The position numbers and the translations under genes were made by a program. From positions 3,576,501 to 3,640,500 of the forward strand of contig NZ_CP146275.1 of assembly GCF_037044555.1 (NCBI RefSeq): DNA of 64,000 nt, written 5' to 3'. The notes under the pieces were generated by a model. It did not search any database. It was not told where the DNA came from and was given only the letters and a program-made list of their open reading frames with translations. Position 1 is the stretch's first letter. Each line of letters starts with the position of its first letter. This DNA is from Pelagibacterium nitratireducens (GTDB lineage Bacteria > Pseudomonadota > Alphaproteobacteria > Rhizobiales > Devosiaceae). Shown one piece after another: positions 9,639 to 19,645 of this stretch.

Positions 9639-10559
9639 GTGATCGTTGTGTTCGGCTCCATCAATATCGATCTGATTGGTCACGCACCCACCCTGATGCG
9701 GCCAGGCGAAACCGTGCTGGGCACCAGCCTCGAATTTTCGCCCGGCGGGAAAGGTGGCAATCAGGCACTTGCCGCGAGCCGGGCTGGCGCGGAGGTCAAA
9801 ATGGTCGGGTGCGTCGGAGGTGATGATTTTGCGACACGCGCCCTTGCCCTTCTGAGCGAGGCCGAGATCGATCTGTCAGGAGTGCGTCGGATGGACCGGC
9901 ACACGGGGACTGCCCTTATCATCGTCGATGACGCGGGGGAGAACATGATTACCGTGTTGCCCGGCGCCAATTCGCGACTGACGGCAGCGGCGCTCGAGCA
10001 CGCCGGCATTGTGGATGGAGACTATCTCCTGCTGCAGTTGGAAACACCGATGGAGGGGGTGCTGGGCGCCGCAGCGCTGGCTCGCGAAAATGGCGCCAAA
10101 GTCGTTCTCAATCTTGCGCCGTTCATGGACTTTGATCTGGCACTTCTGGACAATGTCGACGTCCTCGTAGTCAATGAGACCGAATTGGCCGGGGTGCTCA
10201 AAATGCTGGACGCTCCCAAGCTTGACGAGACCGAAGCCGTTGTCTGGCTCTCGGAAAAATTTGGTAATACTGTCGTGGCAACGCTCGGTTCGCGCGGCGC
10301 CGTTGCGGTGGCTGAAGGGGCGGTCACCACTGTTCCATCGCTCAAGATCAAACCGGTCGATACCGTCGGTGCCGGTGATACGTTCGTAGGCTATCTGGCC
10401 GCCGGCTTGGCGGAAGGAACCGAGCTGTCCCCGGCAATGAAGCGGGCTTCGGTTGCGGCCGGTCTGGCGTGCCTGACGCCAGGCGCCCAGCCATCCATTC
10501 CCGAACGCCTGGCTGTGGAAAACCGTATCGCAGCGGATGTCGAAGCCGGGGCACGATGA
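9639..10559 (+). CDS. rbsK: Ribokinase (PfkB family)
   Basis: A 306-residue PfkB-family sugar kinase. It shows the N-terminal signature SINIDLIG, the first PfkB motif PGGKGGNQALAASRAGAEV at about residues 40-58, and the second signature DTVGAGDTFVGYLAAGLA with catalytic Asp, all as in ribokinases that phosphorylate ribose at O5. The start is a GTG at 9639, 8 nt after GGGAGGA; the ATG at 9634 is followed by TGA in its frame and cannot be used. No ribose transporter is adjacent. The stop overlaps the next gene as ATGA. Confidence 0.88.
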   Translation: MIVVFGSINIDLIGHAPTLMRPGETVLGTSLEFSPGGKGGNQALAASRAGAEVKMVGCVGGDDFATRALALLSEAEIDLSGVRRMDRHTGTALIIVDDAGENMITVLPGANSRLTAAALEHAGIVDGDYLLLQLETPMEGVLGAAALARENGAKVVLNLAPFMDFDLALLDNVDVLVVNETELAGVLKMLDAPKLDETEAVVWLSEKFGNTVVATLGSRGAVAVAEGAVTTVPSLKIKPVDTVGAGDTFVGYLAAGLAEGTELSPAMKRASVAAGLACLTPGAQPSIPERLAVENRIAADVEAGAR

Positions 10560-11758
10560 CCCGTATCGAAACCCTGGCCATCGACCGTCTCGGCCATCGG
10601 GGCGAGGGCGTTGCCTCGCTCGATGGTAAACCGGTCTTTGTCGCCCTGACGCTGGAAGGGGAAACTGTCACTGCCCAGATTGACGGCAATCGCGGCCGCC
10701 TTGTCGATATCATCGACCCCAGTCCCGCGCGGGGAGAACCCTTCTGCCCCCATTTTGGTGCATGCGGGGGGTGCCAGCTACAGCATCTCGAAGCGGGGGC
10801 CTATCGGCAGTTCAAGCGTGGCCTCGTCGTCGATGCCCTGTCACGCGTCGCGGTTCAAGCCGATGTGGCAGACCCGATCGTCGCTCATGGTGCGGGCCGT
10901 CGCCGGGCCACGTTACATGCCACGAAATCGGAGGCCGGGTTCATGGCGCTGCGCAGCCATGCGATCCACGATCTCGATACCTGCCCCATTCTCGTGCCCG
11001 CCCTGGTCCGCGCGCCGGAAATCGCGCGCGCCATTGCCGCGGTGGCGGGGCCATGTGACATCAGCTTTACCGCCAGCGACATGGGACTCGATGTCTCCAT
11101 CCGCGCCAAGAGTGCCAAGCCCAGCGCAAGGCTGTCGGCGATCGCTCAAAAGTTCGACCTTGCCCGTCTCTCCCTCAACGGTGAACCTTTGATCCTTTTG
11201 CGTGCGCCCACGATGGCGATGGGCCAATCGAGTGTGGCCCTGCCCGTATCGAGTTTTTTGCAAGCAACGGCGGATGCCGAAGATGTTCTCGCGTCGCTGG
11301 TTATCGAGGCGGTCGAGGGCGCCAAGCAGGTCGCAGATCTTTTTTGCGGCATCGGTCCCTTTACCCTGCGGCTCGCGGCAATAGCCCCGGTGTTTGCCGC
11401 CGATTCCGATGCCGCAGCGATCGGCGCGCTCGATACAGCAAAGCGCAAGACCAAAGGCCTCAAACCCATAACTGCAGAACGCCGCGACCTGTTTCGCGAA
11501 CCGCTCGGCGTTTTCGAACTCAACCGCTTCGACGCTGTCGTACTCGATCCGCCCCGCGCCGGGGCGCAGGCCCAGGTGAAAGAACTAACGCAATCGAAAG
11601 TGAAAACCATAGCCTATGTCAGTTGCGACCCTCAGAGCTTTGCCCGGGATGCTGCAATTCTGATCGCTGGTGGTTATCGCATCGGCAAGGTAACGCCGGT
11701 CGACCAGTTCGCTTTTTCAACACACACCGAAGTGTTCGCCGCGTTCACTCGAACCTGA
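10556..11758 (+). CDS. TrmA/RlmC/RlmD-family RNA (uracil-5-)-methyltransferase
   Basis: A 400-residue SAM-dependent RNA methyltransferase. Residues 1-55 form a TRAM RNA-binding domain (IDRLGHRGEGVAS). Cysteines in FCPHFGACGGCQLQH and in DLDTCPIL supply a likely 4Fe-4S site as in RlmD. The C-terminal Rossmann domain has VADLFCGIGPFTL (motif I), VLDPPRAGA, and the catalytic cysteine in YVSCDPQSFARD. It methylates uridine at C5 in rRNA or tRNA; which one cannot be told. The ATG overlaps the ribokinase stop (ATGA), a pairing that looks like chance operon linkage. Confidence 0.9.
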   Translation: MTRIETLAIDRLGHRGEGVASLDGKPVFVALTLEGETVTAQIDGNRGRLVDIIDPSPARGEPFCPHFGACGGCQLQHLEAGAYRQFKRGLVVDALSRVAVQADVADPIVAHGAGRRRATLHATKSEAGFMALRSHAIHDLDTCPILVPALVRAPEIARAIAAVAGPCDISFTASDMGLDVSIRAKSAKPSARLSAIAQKFDLARLSLNGEPLILLRAPTMAMGQSSVALPVSSFLQATADAEDVLASLVIEAVEGAKQVADLFCGIGPFTLRLAAIAPVFAADSDAAAIGALDTAKRKTKGLKPITAERRDLFREPLGVFELNRFDAVVLDPPRAGAQAQVKELTQSKVKTIAYVSCDPQSFARDAAILIAGGYRIGKVTPVDQFAFSTHTEVFAAFTRT

Positions 11759-11978
11759 CGGCGGCAGGCGGCTGCAAGCGATGTCGCATTGTCGCTGTTC
11801 CGGCGGCCCAGCAGCGTGGGGCAATCTGGCGGAGCCGTCCGTTCCGTTGGGTTCTCCACAGTCACAAAACCGTCGTCGATCCGTCATGCCAGTTTTATCG
11901 CTTGGGCCTAGGTCTGCGCTGGCAACGGCATCGCATTTGGCTTGGTGCCGACAGATCAATCAGGGTTTGGACCTAATC

Positions 11979-13307
11979 ATGCTCAAGACATTGCTCGTCA
12001 GCTCCACGGCTGGCATAGCGCTTCTGGCCGGCGCCTCCTCGGCGTTTGCCCAGACCGAAATTTCTTTCTGGCACTCGATGGGTGGCGAACTGGGCGAGCG
12101 CGTCGCAGCCATCGCCGAGGATTTCAACGCCTCTCAGGAAGACTACGTCGTAAACGCCTCGTATCGCGGCGAATATGAAGAGACCATGGTCAACGCGATC
12201 GCCGCTTTCCGCGCCGGTGAGCAGCCCACCATCGTCCAGATCTACGAAGTCGGCACCGGCACCATGATGGCTGCCGAAGGCGCCGTCTATCCGGTTTACG
12301 AGCTGATGGAAGAACACGGCAACGACTTCGACCCGTCCGTGTATCTCCCGGTCGTTACCGGCTATTACACCGACACCAACGGCAACATGCTCTCGATGCC
12401 GTTCAACTCTTCGACCCCCATCCTTTACTACAACAAGGACGTGTTCGAAGCAGCCGGTCTTGATCCCGAAGTTGCGCCCTCCACCTGGGCGCAGGCCGAA
12501 GAATTCTCGCGCCAGATCATTGAATCGGGCGCTGCAAGCTGCGGCATGGCGATCACTTACACCGCCACGTGGATCGGTTCGGAAAATTTCTCCGCGCTCC
12601 ACAACCTGCCTTACGGCTCGCTCGAAAACGGCTTTGGTGGCCTTGATACCGAATACACCTTCAACAGCCCCGAACTCGCCCGCTTCTGGGACGATCTGGC
12701 CCGTTGGCAGGATGAAGGCATCTTTGTTTATGGCGGCCCGGCCGGTGGTTCGGACAATGCTCCGGCCTTCTATTCGAGCGAGTGCGCCATCTATATGGGT
12801 TCGTCCGCCTCGCGCGCCGGCGTTATCGCCAATGCCGATTTCGAAGTTGGCTATGGCATGCTGCCGATCTATGACGACATCGAAGGCGCTCCGCAGAACT
12901 CGATCATCGGTGGCGCGACCCTGTGGGTTCTTTCGGGCCATGACGAAGCCGAGTACCAGGCGACAGCCGCCTTCCTCGACTACCTGTCCTCGGCCGAGGT
13001 TCAGGCCGAATGGCACCAGGGCACCGGCTATCTGCCGATCACCCAGGCTGCTTTCGAGCTGAGCCAGGAACAGGGCTATTACGACGAAAACCCCGGTGCC
13101 GATATCGCCATCGAGCAGATCAACCTCAACGCCCCGACCGAAAACTCCAAGGGCCTGCGCTTTGGCAACATGCCGCAGTTCCGCATGGTCATGGACGAGG
13201 AGCTGCAGTCGGTTCTGGCTGGCGAAAAGACCGGCCAGGAAGCTCTGGACTCTGCCGTGGAACGCGGCAACCAGATCCTGCGTGATTTCCAGGCCGCCAA
13301 CTCCTAA
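11979..13307 (+). CDS. ugpB: sn-Glycerol-3-phosphate ABC transporter substrate-binding protein
   Basis: A 442-residue periplasmic binding protein with a signal peptide (residues 1-23, ending SAFA) and the UgpB hallmark ISFWHSMGGELGERV immediately after it, plus MPFNSSTPILYYNKD and TGYLPITQAAFELS. It binds sn-glycerol-3-phosphate and hands it to UgpAE. It heads ugpBAEC. A 9-bp perfect hairpin (13331-13355) after the stop probably protects or limits the transcript so that ugpB is made in excess over the membrane parts. No clear ribosome binding site stands before the ATG, but the signal peptide fixes the start. Confidence 0.95.
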   Translation: MLKTLLVSSTAGIALLAGASSAFAQTEISFWHSMGGELGERVAAIAEDFNASQEDYVVNASYRGEYEETMVNAIAAFRAGEQPTIVQIYEVGTGTMMAAEGAVYPVYELMEEHGNDFDPSVYLPVVTGYYTDTNGNMLSMPFNSSTPILYYNKDVFEAAGLDPEVAPSTWAQAEEFSRQIIESGAASCGMAITYTATWIGSENFSALHNLPYGSLENGFGGLDTEYTFNSPELARFWDDLARWQDEGIFVYGGPAGGSDNAPAFYSSECAIYMGSSASRAGVIANADFEVGYGMLPIYDDIEGAPQNSIIGGATLWVLSGHDEAEYQATAAFLDYLSSAEVQAEWHQGTGYLPITQAAFELSQEQGYYDENPGADIAIEQINLNAPTENSKGLRFGNMPQFRMVMDEELQSVLAGEKTGQEALDSAVERGNQILRDFQAANS

Positions 13308-13330
13308 GCGGATCCGAGAAACATCAATGG

Positions 13331-13355
13331 GACCCCGGCTTATTGGGCCGGGGTC
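13331..13355 (+). promoter_or_regulatory. Intercistronic hairpin between ugpB and ugpA
   Basis: Perfect inverted repeat GACCCCGGC / GCCGGGGTC with a 7-nt loop, 24 bases after the ugpB stop. It lacks a T run, so it looks like an mRNA-stabilising or partial-attenuation hairpin rather than a full terminator. Such elements are common after binding-protein genes of ABC operons. Confidence 0.65.
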
Positions 13356-13418
13356 TCGTCCATCAAACCGGTCCGACACAAGAAGACCGGTGGATGAGAC
13401 GCTACCCAGGGGCGCTCA

Positions 13419-14303
13419 ATGCAGACCAAACGGTCGATCTTCACCAATCGCTGGCTTCCCTACGCGCTTTTGGCGCCGCAGCTGGTGATCACTGCAATCT
13501 TTTTTCTTTGGCCAGCCAGCCAGGCCGTCAAATCGAGCTTCGAGCGCGAAGATCCGTTCGGCTTTAGGACCACATTCGTCTGGTTCGAAAATTACACCCG
13601 CATCCTTTCTGATCCGAGCTATCTCAATGCGCTTGGCCGAACTGCGGTGTTTGCCGTTTCGGTCACTGTGCTTTCGATGGGGTTTGCGCTGCTCCTGGCC
13701 GTCTGCGTCGACAGGATCCTGCGCACCGCGAAAGTCTATACCACCCTTCTGGTCTGGCCCTATGCGGTAGCGCCGGTTGTGGCAGGCGTGCTCTGGTGGT
13801 TCCTGTTCAACCCCACGATCGGGCTTTTGCCCTATGTGCTCGAGTGGTTTGGCATCGACTGGAACCATCGCGTCGACGGCACGCAAGCGATGACGCTGAT
13901 CACCATCGCCGCCGCGTGGAAGCAGATTTCCTATAATTTCCTGTTTTTTGTCGCCGGACTGCAATCAATCCCCGCCTCGCTGTCCGAAGCCGCTTCAATC
14001 GATGGCGCCGGACCGTTCAAACGGTTCTGGACCATCGTTTTTCCGCTGCTCTCTCCGACGACGTTTTTCCTTCTGATCATCAACATCAATTACGTGATGT
14101 TCGAGACCTTCGGGGTGATCGACGCCACGACCGGAGGTGGACCGGGCCAGTCAACGATGACGCTGGTCTACAAGGTCTATACTGACGGCGTGGCAGGGCT
14201 CAACATCGGCTCTTCATCGGCCCAATCGGTTCTTTTGATGGGCATTGTGATCATCCTCACCTTCATCCAGTTCCGCTACGTGGAACGTCGGGTCAATTAC
14301 TAG
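13419..14303 (+). CDS. ugpA: sn-Glycerol-3-phosphate ABC transporter permease UgpA
   Basis: A 294-residue permease with six predicted membrane helices. The EAA loop that docks on the ATPase is visible as [24 protein letters not shown] near residues 188-210. With UgpE it forms the heterodimeric channel for sn-glycerol-3-phosphate. It follows ugpB after a 111-bp gap that contains the hairpin, and precedes ugpE by 13 bp. Confidence 0.95.
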   Translation: MQTKRSIFTNRWLPYALLAPQLVITAIFFLWPASQAVKSSFEREDPFGFRTTFVWFENYTRILSDPSYLNALGRTAVFAVSVTVLSMGFALLLAVCVDRILRTAKVYTTLLVWPYAVAPVVAGVLWWFLFNPTIGLLPYVLEWFGIDWNHRVDGTQAMTLITIAAAWKQISYNFLFFVAGLQSIPASLSEAASIDGAGPFKRFWTIVFPLLSPTTFFLLIININYVMFETFGVIDATTGGGPGQSTMTLVYKVYTDGVAGLNIGSSSAQSVLLMGIVIILTFIQFRYVERRVNY

Positions 14304-14316
14304 GAAGGCCTCAGAC

Positions 14317-15165
14317 ATGGTTGAAAACAGGCCCTGGCTCGATTTCCTCACCCATCTGATCCTGATCGTCGGCGTTCTGATCGTCGCCTTTCCGGTCTAT
14401 GTCGCGTTCATCGCTTCCACCCACGAACCTTCGGCTTTCGTGCGCGGCGTGATGCCGCTTCTGCCGGGCGACAACATGGGCGCCACCTATTCGCAGATGC
14501 TGGGTTCGGGTCTCGAGGTTGCGGGTACGCCGCCAGTGTGGCTGATGCTGGGCAATTCGTTCTGGATGGCCATGATCATTGCCGTGGGCAAGATCGCCAT
14601 TTCGATCACCTCGGCGTTCGCCATCGTCTATTTCCGCTTCCCCTTCCGGATGCTGGCGTTCTGGATGATCTTTGTTACGCTGATGCTGCCCGTCGAGGTG
14701 CGCATCATTCCGACCTTTGCCGTCGTCGCCAATCTTGGAATGCTCAATTCCTATGCCGGGCTCACCCTTCCGCTGATCGCCTCGGCGACCGCCACGTTCC
14801 TGTTCCGGCAGTTCTTCATGACAGTGCCCGAAGAGCTGATGGAAGCTGCACGCGTCGATGGGGCGGGTCCCATGAAGTTCTTCAAGGACATCCTGATCCC
14901 CGTTTCGATCACCAACATCGCCGCGCTGTTCGTGATCATGTTCATCTATGGCTGGGTGCAATATCTCTGGCCGCTGCTCATCACGACCCAGGAGCAGTTC
15001 TATACAATCGTGATGGGTATCAAGCGGCTGATGGCCAATACCGATCGGGAGCCGGCCTGGAACCTTGTCATGGCGACCGTGATGCTGGCCATGGTGCCGC
15101 CCGTGCTCGTCGTCCTCCTCTTGCAGCGCCTGTTTATCAAGGGCCTGGTTGAAACCGAGAAATAA
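14317..15165 (+). CDS. ugpE: sn-Glycerol-3-phosphate ABC transporter permease UgpE
   Basis: A 282-residue permease with six predicted helices and the EAA motif [20 protein letters not shown] near residues 173-192. It is the second half of the Ugp channel. The gene begins after GGAAGG and sits tightly between ugpA (13 bp) and ugpC (5 bp), so the three are one operon. The C-terminal [18 protein letters not shown] is typical of carbohydrate-type CUT1 permeases. Confidence 0.95.
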   Translation: MVENRPWLDFLTHLILIVGVLIVAFPVYVAFIASTHEPSAFVRGVMPLLPGDNMGATYSQMLGSGLEVAGTPPVWLMLGNSFWMAMIIAVGKIAISITSAFAIVYFRFPFRMLAFWMIFVTLMLPVEVRIIPTFAVVANLGMLNSYAGLTLPLIASATATFLFRQFFMTVPEELMEAARVDGAGPMKFFKDILIPVSITNIAALFVIMFIYGWVQYLWPLLITTQEQFYTIVMGIKRLMANTDREPAWNLVMATVMLAMVPPVLVVLLLQRLFIKGLVETEK

Positions 15166-15170
15166 CACCA

Positions 15171-16223
15171 ATGGCTACAATCGAAATCTCCGACGTCCGC
15201 AAGATCTATCCCGGCAATGTCGAGGCGATCAAAGGCATCGACCTGTCGATCGAGGATGGCGACCTGGTCGTTCTCGTCGGCCCCTCGGGCTGCGGAAAAT
15301 CGACCCTTTTGCGCATGCTGGCCGGGCTGGAAACCATCACGTCAGGCGAGGTTCGGATCGGCGAAAAACTCGTCAACAAGCTCGAACCGGCCGAACGCGA
15401 CATCGCCATGGTGTTCCAGAACTATGCGCTTTATCCACATATGAGCGTGCGCGGCAATCTCGAATACGGGCTGAAAAACCGCAAGACGCCGAAGGCCGAG
15501 ATCGAAGAGCGCGTCAATGAAGCGGCGCGCATTCTCGAAATCGAGGCCTTTCTCGACCGAAAGCCGCGTCAGCTTTCGGGCGGTCAGCGCCAGCGCGTGG
15601 CCATGGGCCGGGCCATCGTGCGCAAGCCCAAGGCGTTCTTGTTCGACGAGCCGCTCTCCAATCTCGATGCCAAGCTGCGTGGGCAAATGCGGGTGGAAAT
15701 TCGCAGGCTGCAGCGCACCTTGGGCACAACGTCGGTCTATGTGACCCACGATCAGCTCGAAGCCATGACGCTGGCCGACAAGCTGGTGGTGATGAATGGC
15801 GGGAAAATCGAACAGGTCGGCAAGCCGCTCGACATCTACACCAATCCCGAATCCGTGTTTGTCGCCGGCTTCATGGGGTCACCGGGCATGAACCTACTCG
15901 ATACCCAGGCGCTCGCACGGGTGGCGGGCGGTCTGCCCGACTTCGTTTCATCCCAGTGTGGAACCATCGGCATCCGGCCCGAAGACATAACGCTGATGCC
16001 GCCGGCCGAGCCCCATCTCAAGCTCGATGTGATAGTGGACGCCGTCGAGCTGGTTGGATCGGAAAGTCTGGTCTATGCCCATGCGGAGGGGATCGCCAAG
16101 GAACTGGTGCTGCGTACACAGGGCATTCACCCCGGTGAGCATGACGACAGGCTGCCGCTCTTTGTCCAATACGCGCATCTGCACTGCTTTGACGCGGGCA
16201 CCGGGCGGAAAATCGTGCGCTAA
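15171..16223 (+). CDS. ugpC: sn-Glycerol-3-phosphate ABC transporter ATP-binding protein
   Basis: A 350-residue ABC ATPase. Walker A is [13 protein letters not shown] at about residues 37-49, the Q-loop is [11 protein letters not shown], the ABC signature is [15 protein letters not shown], Walker B is [13 protein letters not shown], and the H-loop is [16 protein letters not shown]-terminal regulatory TOBE-type domain follows ([12 protein letters not shown]). It energises UgpAE. Closest relatives are MalK/UgpC ATPases; the UgpC call rests on operon context. Confidence 0.95.
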   Translation: MATIEISDVRKIYPGNVEAIKGIDLSIEDGDLVVLVGPSGCGKSTLLRMLAGLETITSGEVRIGEKLVNKLEPAERDIAMVFQNYALYPHMSVRGNLEYGLKNRKTPKAEIEERVNEAARILEIEAFLDRKPRQLSGGQRQRVAMGRAIVRKPKAFLFDEPLSNLDAKLRGQMRVEIRRLQRTLGTTSVYVTHDQLEAMTLADKLVVMNGGKIEQVGKPLDIYTNPESVFVAGFMGSPGMNLLDTQALARVAGGLPDFVSSQCGTIGIRPEDITLMPPAEPHLKLDVIVDAVELVGSESLVYAHAEGIAKELVLRTQGIHPGEHDDRLPLFVQYAHLHCFDAGTGRKIVR

Positions 16224-16309
16224 AAAGGGCTTTGCCAGAATCGTGCCGCAGAGCGCGTTCACTGTTCCAGATGCGACCCAATCTGCCAGGGGCTTATCGG
16301 AGGACGACA

Positions 16310-16936
16310 GTGACGCGCCTTGTGACCATTCTGATTGCAGCGATGCTCGGCGTTCCCGCGCTTGGTCAAGCTCCGGATACCAGCGACTACGCAAAAACAC
16401 TGTTCGGCCAGCTCTATCCTGCGGACCAATCGCTGGCCCAAGGCTGGGCGGCCGGGCTCGAGGGGTTGCTCGACCAGCTCAAAGACAGCTCCGAGGATCA
16501 GGAAACTCTTGATTCCATTCCGGACTTTCAACGTCTGGTCGAGGCGGAGCATCTGCCATTCTCGATTGGCGAACTTGAAGGGGCCTGGCGGATGCGTTCG
16601 CTGCAGGCGACCGATTACGGGGCCTTCATCTATCAGTATTTTCCCGCCCGGATTTATCCTGAGGGTCAGGCCATGGTCCTTGATAAGGACTCGGGCAGTC
16701 AGCGGCATCGGGGCCTGATGGCTCAGCTTGACGCCGAAAGCGTGTTCTTTGTCGGCGCCCTCTATTACGGCTATGAGGGTCCGAGGATTTATTCAGCGAT
16801 GACCCCGGGCGAGGCCACCGATGAGCAACGCGAGTTCGATGCCGTGGCCGAAATCTACAAAATCGGCGAAAATCACTTCCTGATGGCATTCGCGCCAAAC
16901 GCAAACCGCTTCCGGCTTTATGAGATCCGCAAATAG
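16310..16936 (+). CDS. DUF4893-like exported protein
   Basis: A 208-residue secreted protein of unknown function. Residues 1-19 are a signal peptide. The mature part contains GAWRMRSLQATDYGAFIYQYFPARI, in which the GxWxxRSLQ and Y-x-F pattern matches DUF4893 proteins of alphaproteobacteria. The start is a GTG at 16310, 6 nt after GGAGG; the in-frame extension upstream has no signal peptide. It follows ugpC by 86 bp in the same direction but shows no functional link to glycerol phosphate. Confidence 0.7.
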   Translation: MTRLVTILIAAMLGVPALGQAPDTSDYAKTLFGQLYPADQSLAQGWAAGLEGLLDQLKDSSEDQETLDSIPDFQRLVEAEHLPFSIGELEGAWRMRSLQATDYGAFIYQYFPARIYPEGQAMVLDKDSGSQRHRGLMAQLDAESVFFVGALYYGYEGPRIYSAMTPGEATDEQREFDAVAEIYKIGENHFLMAFAPNANRFRLYEIRK

Positions 16937-17139
16937 CCGATCACGAAGATGGGTGTAACACGCTACACGAAGGCGGGGATAATGTTCCCGTTTCCACCCA
17001 TTGGCCGGATCGCGCGCGAAAAAGACGCGATATTTCTTCGTCCGCCGGTTGCTGCCGTCCCGATGCAGGACTAGCCATCAACGTCCATCCCTGTGTGACC
17101 TCTCAGTGCACAGGCGTGTGGATTATGGAGGAAAATCAA

Positions 17140-17943
17140 ATGACTATTGCTACCCGCTCCCTTGTTGGAGCCATGGTTCTGCTCGCCTCGACTTCAGCAT
17201 TCGGCCAGGATATGGCCGCTCAGCCGGGCGCTTCCGATGTCGGGTTGGATGCCCCCAGGCAAATCCTGTTCGTTGGCAATTCGTATTTCTATTACAATGA
17301 TAGTCTGCACAATCACACCAGCCGCATGGTTGGCGAAGGCGAGGGGATCGAAGATCTGGCCTATCGCTCGATCACCATTTCGGGCGGTTCGCTCGACATG
17401 CACCCCTTCGCGCACTACCTCACGCCCGATGCGATCGGGTATGAGGAACCTTTCGACGTGGTGATTCTGCAAGGCCACAGCGCGGCGGCCAATTCGGAAT
17501 CGCGCAGTGCACGCTTCCGGGACGCGGTGGTTGCCGCCGATGCGCTGATCGATGAAAGCGGTGCACAAACAGTGCTTTACATGAGCCACGCCTATGCCGA
17601 AGGGCATAACAGCCACGACCCGGAAATGACGGCAAATCTGGCCGCGCTTTATACCGATGTCGGGGCAGAAGTGGATGCGCTGGTGATCCCTGTAGGGCTG
17701 GCGTTTGCCAGGGCCTATGAGGAGCGGCCGGACCTCGAACTGCATATGGAGTTCGACCATAGCCACCCCAGTCTGGCCGGCACCTATCTGGCGGCGGCGA
17801 CGACGTATGCGACGCTTTATGACGCTTCGCCGGTGGGGCTGGAGTATGATTATTTCGGCCGGCTGGATGGTGAAACCGCCGCATTTCTGCAGCAGATTGC
17901 CGCGGATACCGTTGCGGAATTCCAAGGCAAATCAGGCTCTTAA
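17140..17943 (+). CDS. Exported SGNH/GDSL-type hydrolase-like protein
   Basis: A 267-residue protein with a signal peptide ending near SAFG (residue 22). The first mature strand carries ILFVGNSYFYYNDS, block I of SGNH hydrolases with Ser in GNSY instead of GDSL. VVILQGHSAA gives a plausible block III, and the C-terminal DHSHPSLAGTYLAA supplies an Asp-x-x-His pair for the catalytic triad. The substrate is unknown; a periplasmic esterase is inferred. The ATG at 17140 has GGAGG 8 nt upstream. The stop codon shares TTAA with the stop of the convergent Lrp-type regulator. Confidence 0.75.
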   Translation: MTIATRSLVGAMVLLASTSAFGQDMAAQPGASDVGLDAPRQILFVGNSYFYYNDSLHNHTSRMVGEGEGIEDLAYRSITISGGSLDMHPFAHYLTPDAIGYEEPFDVVILQGHSAAANSESRSARFRDAVVAADALIDESGAQTVLYMSHAYAEGHNSHDPEMTANLAALYTDVGAEVDALVIPVGLAFARAYEERPDLELHMEFDHSHPSLAGTYLAAATTYATLYDASPVGLEYDYFGRLDGETAAFLQQIAADTVAEFQGKSGS

Positions 17944-18371
17944 CGGTCGATCCGCGTTGAGAGAATGATTGATGACATGGTGCGCTCGACTCCGTCGAGC
18001 GCACCGATTTTGTCGATGACGGAGTCGAGTTCGGCGACGGAGGGGGCTTCGACGATGACGATCATGTCGAAACTGCCCGAGACCGAGTGGACGGCGCGGA
18101 CTTCTATCAAATCATCCAAGAATCTGAAGACCTTAGGCGCGAGCTTGGGGGAGACCGTGACCATCAGATGGGCCCGGATCTGGCCGGCGAGATAGTCGTA
18201 GGAGAGCTTTACGACATAGCCGGCAATGGTGCCATTGCGCTCGAGCCTTTCGAGGCGCGACTGGGCCGTACTCCTTGAAATTCCTAGCTTTCTTGCAATC
18301 TCGGCGACCGGCATGCGGGCGTTTTCGCGCAGCAGGGCGATCAGTTGGCGGTCGGCGTTAATTTTCGTCAT
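17940..18371 (-). CDS. Lrp/AsnC family transcriptional regulator
   Basis: A 143-residue regulator of standard family size. Residues 5-50 form the winged helix-turn-helix (IARKLGISRSTAQSRLERL), and residues 65-140 form the RAM ligand-binding domain (IRAHLMVTVSPKLAPKVFRFL). Lrp/AsnC proteins respond to amino acids. It is divergent from the saccharopine-dehydrogenase-like gene across 171 bp, a layout typical of an amino-acid-sensing regulator and its catabolic target, so control of that gene by lysine or a derivative is a reasonable inference. Confidence 0.9.
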   Translation of the reverse strand: MTKINADRQLIALLRENARMPVAEIARKLGISRSTAQSRLERLERNGTIAGYVVKLSYDYLAGQIRAHLMVTVSPKLAPKVFRFLDDLIEVRAVHSVSGSFDMIVIVEAPSVAELDSVIDKIGALDGVERTMSSIILSTRIDR

Positions 18372-18542
18372 TGTGGCGTAAATTTTCGTCTATTTGCGCT
18401 TATGGCGCCGTTATTCTGTCTGATTGCGGGCTGCAAATCAACGAAACTGTGTGTCATCATCAAAAACATTGGTGCCAAAAGCTATGGAGTTGAGCGTTCG
18501 GTGCCACAACATTTGTGATCTTTGACCAAGAGGGGTTTTGGG

Positions 18543-19643
18543 ATGAAAGAGATCGTTGTGATCGGCGCCGGACGGATCGGTGCGACCATCGCGGACATGG
18601 CAAGCCAGAGCGGCGATTTCGCGGTGACGGTGGTGGACCGATCACCCGAAGCGCTGGCCGCGCTCGATATCGACGCGAAGGTGAAAACCGCGCGCTGCGA
18701 AGTGGCCGAGCCGGGAGAACTGGAAAAAATCCTTTCTGGGAAATTTGCCGTTTTGTCGGCGGCGCCCTATTCGCTGACCACGCGGATCGCCGAAGCGGCG
18801 GCGGCGGCGAAGGTCCATTATCTCGATCTGACCGAGGACGTGAAATCGACGCGGCGGGTGAAAGAGATCGCCGCGAAGGCCGAGACCGCCTTTATCCCCC
18901 AATGCGGGCTGGCGCCGGGGTTCATCGCCATTGCCGCGATGAGTCTGGCCAAACAGTTCGCTACGCTGGACAGCGTGGCGATGAAGGTGGGGGCGCTGCC
19001 GCAGTTTCCCACCAATGTGCTCAATTACGCGCTAACCTGGTCGCCCGAGGGGGTGATCAATGAATATTGCGAGCCGTGCGAGGCGATCGTTAATGGGAAG
19101 ATGGCGGAAATCGCGCCGCTCGAGGATATCGAGGACCTGACCATCGATGGGGTGGCCTATGAAGCGTTCAACACGTCGGGCGGGCTGGGCTCGACCCCCG
19201 AAAAGCTTTTGGGCAAGGTCAAGAGCCTCAACTATCGCACCATCCGCTATCCCGGCCATGCGCGGATCATGAAGCTGCTGCTCAACGATCTGAACCTTAA
19301 GGACCGGCGCGACCTGGCGCTGGACATTTTCCGGCATGCGCTGACCACGACCCGGCAGGACATGGTGGTGATCCGGGTCGACGTGACGGGCACCAAAGAC
19401 GGCAAGACCGCGCATGAGATTTTCGAGCGCACCGTGCTTTCGGGCCATGTGGGCACCAGGGAACGCTCGGCCATCCAGATCACCACGGCGGCGGGCATCC
19501 TGACGGTGCTCGACATGCTGGCGGCGGGCGATCTGGCGCAAAAGGGGTTCGTGGCGCAGGAAGAGATCGAGCTTACAGCGTTTCTGGGCAACCGGTTCGG
19601 GCGGGCGTTTGGTGCGGATCAGGCGGCGCGCAAGGTGGCGTGA
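18543..19643 (+). CDS. Saccharopine dehydrogenase family protein
   Basis: A 366-residue NAD(P)-dependent enzyme. The Rossmann motif is VIGAGRIGATIADMA at residues 5-19, and the second domain begins HYLDLTEDVKSTRRV, followed by IPQCGLAPGFIAIAA and AFNTSGGLGSTPEKLLGK, all features of saccharopine reductase/dehydrogenase. In alphaproteobacteria this family can act in lysine breakdown through saccharopine; the exact reaction is inferred. The ATG at 18543 lies 7 nt after AGAGGGG; a TTG at 18522 would be longer but is less well supported. No partner lysine-ketoglutarate reductase gene is next to it. Confidence 0.85.
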   Translation: MKEIVVIGAGRIGATIADMASQSGDFAVTVVDRSPEALAALDIDAKVKTARCEVAEPGELEKILSGKFAVLSAAPYSLTTRIAEAAAAAKVHYLDLTEDVKSTRRVKEIAAKAETAFIPQCGLAPGFIAIAAMSLAKQFATLDSVAMKVGALPQFPTNVLNYALTWSPEGVINEYCEPCEAIVNGKMAEIAPLEDIEDLTIDGVAYEAFNTSGGLGSTPEKLLGKVKSLNYRTIRYPGHARIMKLLLNDLNLKDRRDLALDIFRHALTTTRQDMVVIRVDVTGTKDGKTAHEIFERTVLSGHVGTRERSAIQITTAAGILTVLDMLAAGDLAQKGFVAQEEIELTAFLGNRFGRAFGADQAARKVA

Positions 19644-19645
19644 GA

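Noticed and set aside
11973..13379. 468-codon minus-strand frame across ugpB
   Set aside because: It mirrors a well-supported binding-protein gene and has no recognisable domain or start site; long antisense frames are expected at this GC content.
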